6,011 nucleotides of DNA from Sva-25 sp037385685 (GTDB taxonomy: Bacteria; Pseudomonadota; Gammaproteobacteria; Chromatiales; Chromatiaceae), in the NCBI GenBank assembly GCA_037385685.1, contig JARRMW010000087.1, forward strand, positions 1 through 6,011, read 5' to 3'. The position numbers were made by a program, and so were the translations under genes. Position 1 is the stretch's first letter. Each line of letters starts with the position of its first letter. The notes beneath the pieces are model-generated. The model saw only the letters and a program-made list of their open reading frames with translations. It searched no databases and was not told the origin of the DNA. Shown here piece after piece: positions 5,997 through 6,011 of this stretch.

Positions 5997-6011
5997 AGGA
6001 CGCACGAAGTG
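5997..6011 (+). promoter_or_regulatory. Possible ribosome site and GTG start of a further operon gene
   Basis: AGGA at 5997-6000 is followed by eight bases and a GTG at 6009-6011, the last codon of the window. It lies 27 bases after the glucosaminidase stop, with no terminator between. If real, the deacetylase-glucosaminidase operon has a third gene outside the window. Confidence 0.35.

Noticed and set aside
1..6011. CRISPR arrays, insertion sequences, tRNA or rRNA genes, attachment sites
   Set aside because: No regularly spaced repeats, transposase motifs, terminal inverted repeats or cloverleaf-like sequences were seen. Short repeated words in the 3530-3897 gap are too short to mean anything.

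Overview
The window looks like chromosomal DNA of a GC-rich gammaproteobacterium. The strongest clues are a close YbiI homologue (DksA/TraR-type zinc finger), a YaiI/DUF188 protein, a Bax-type glucosaminidase and a TolB_N/TPR membrane protein. That last type is often multiplied in marine and environmental Gammaproteobacteria. The exact order cannot be fixed from sequence alone. Nothing points to phage, plasmid, insertion-sequence, CRISPR or RNA-gene content.

Layout, left to right. (1) Positions 1-582, plus strand: the 3' part of a gene for a small periplasmic lipoprotein, with the lipobox cysteine at the second codon of the window. (2) Positions 639-956, minus strand, convergent with it: a YaiI/DUF188 gene whose product stops about 45 residues short of the family's usual length. 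(3) Positions 1100-1366, plus strand, divergent from yaiI: an intact ybiI. (4) Positions 1464-3529, plus strand: a TolB-amino-terminal-domain/TPR membrane protein split into two overlapping reading frames. The first frame (three membrane segments plus TolB_N) stops at 2246 and the TPR half continues in the -1 frame, so the locus looks like one gene broken by an indel or small deletion. (5) Positions 3530-3897: a non-coding stretch of about 370 bases with two weak promoter candidates and no convincing gene. (6) Positions 3898-5981, plus strand: a tight two-gene operon of a secreted polysaccharide deacetylase (NodB/CE4) and a secreted Bax-like glucosaminidase, 11 bases apart, with the second ribosome site overlapping the first stop codon. 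A Shine-Dalgarno and GTG at the right edge suggest the operon continues.

The most coherent functional unit is the deacetylase-glucosaminidase pair. Both are exported and both belong to enzyme families acting on N-acetylglucosamine-containing polymers, so a joint role in peptidoglycan or exopolysaccharide remodelling is a reasonable inference. The other genes look like independent housekeeping or accessory units. No clearly new multi-gene system is visible. The points worth a second look are the split TolB_N/TPR gene, the shortened yaiI, the unassigned C-terminal regions of both operon enzymes, and the possible next gene at the right edge.
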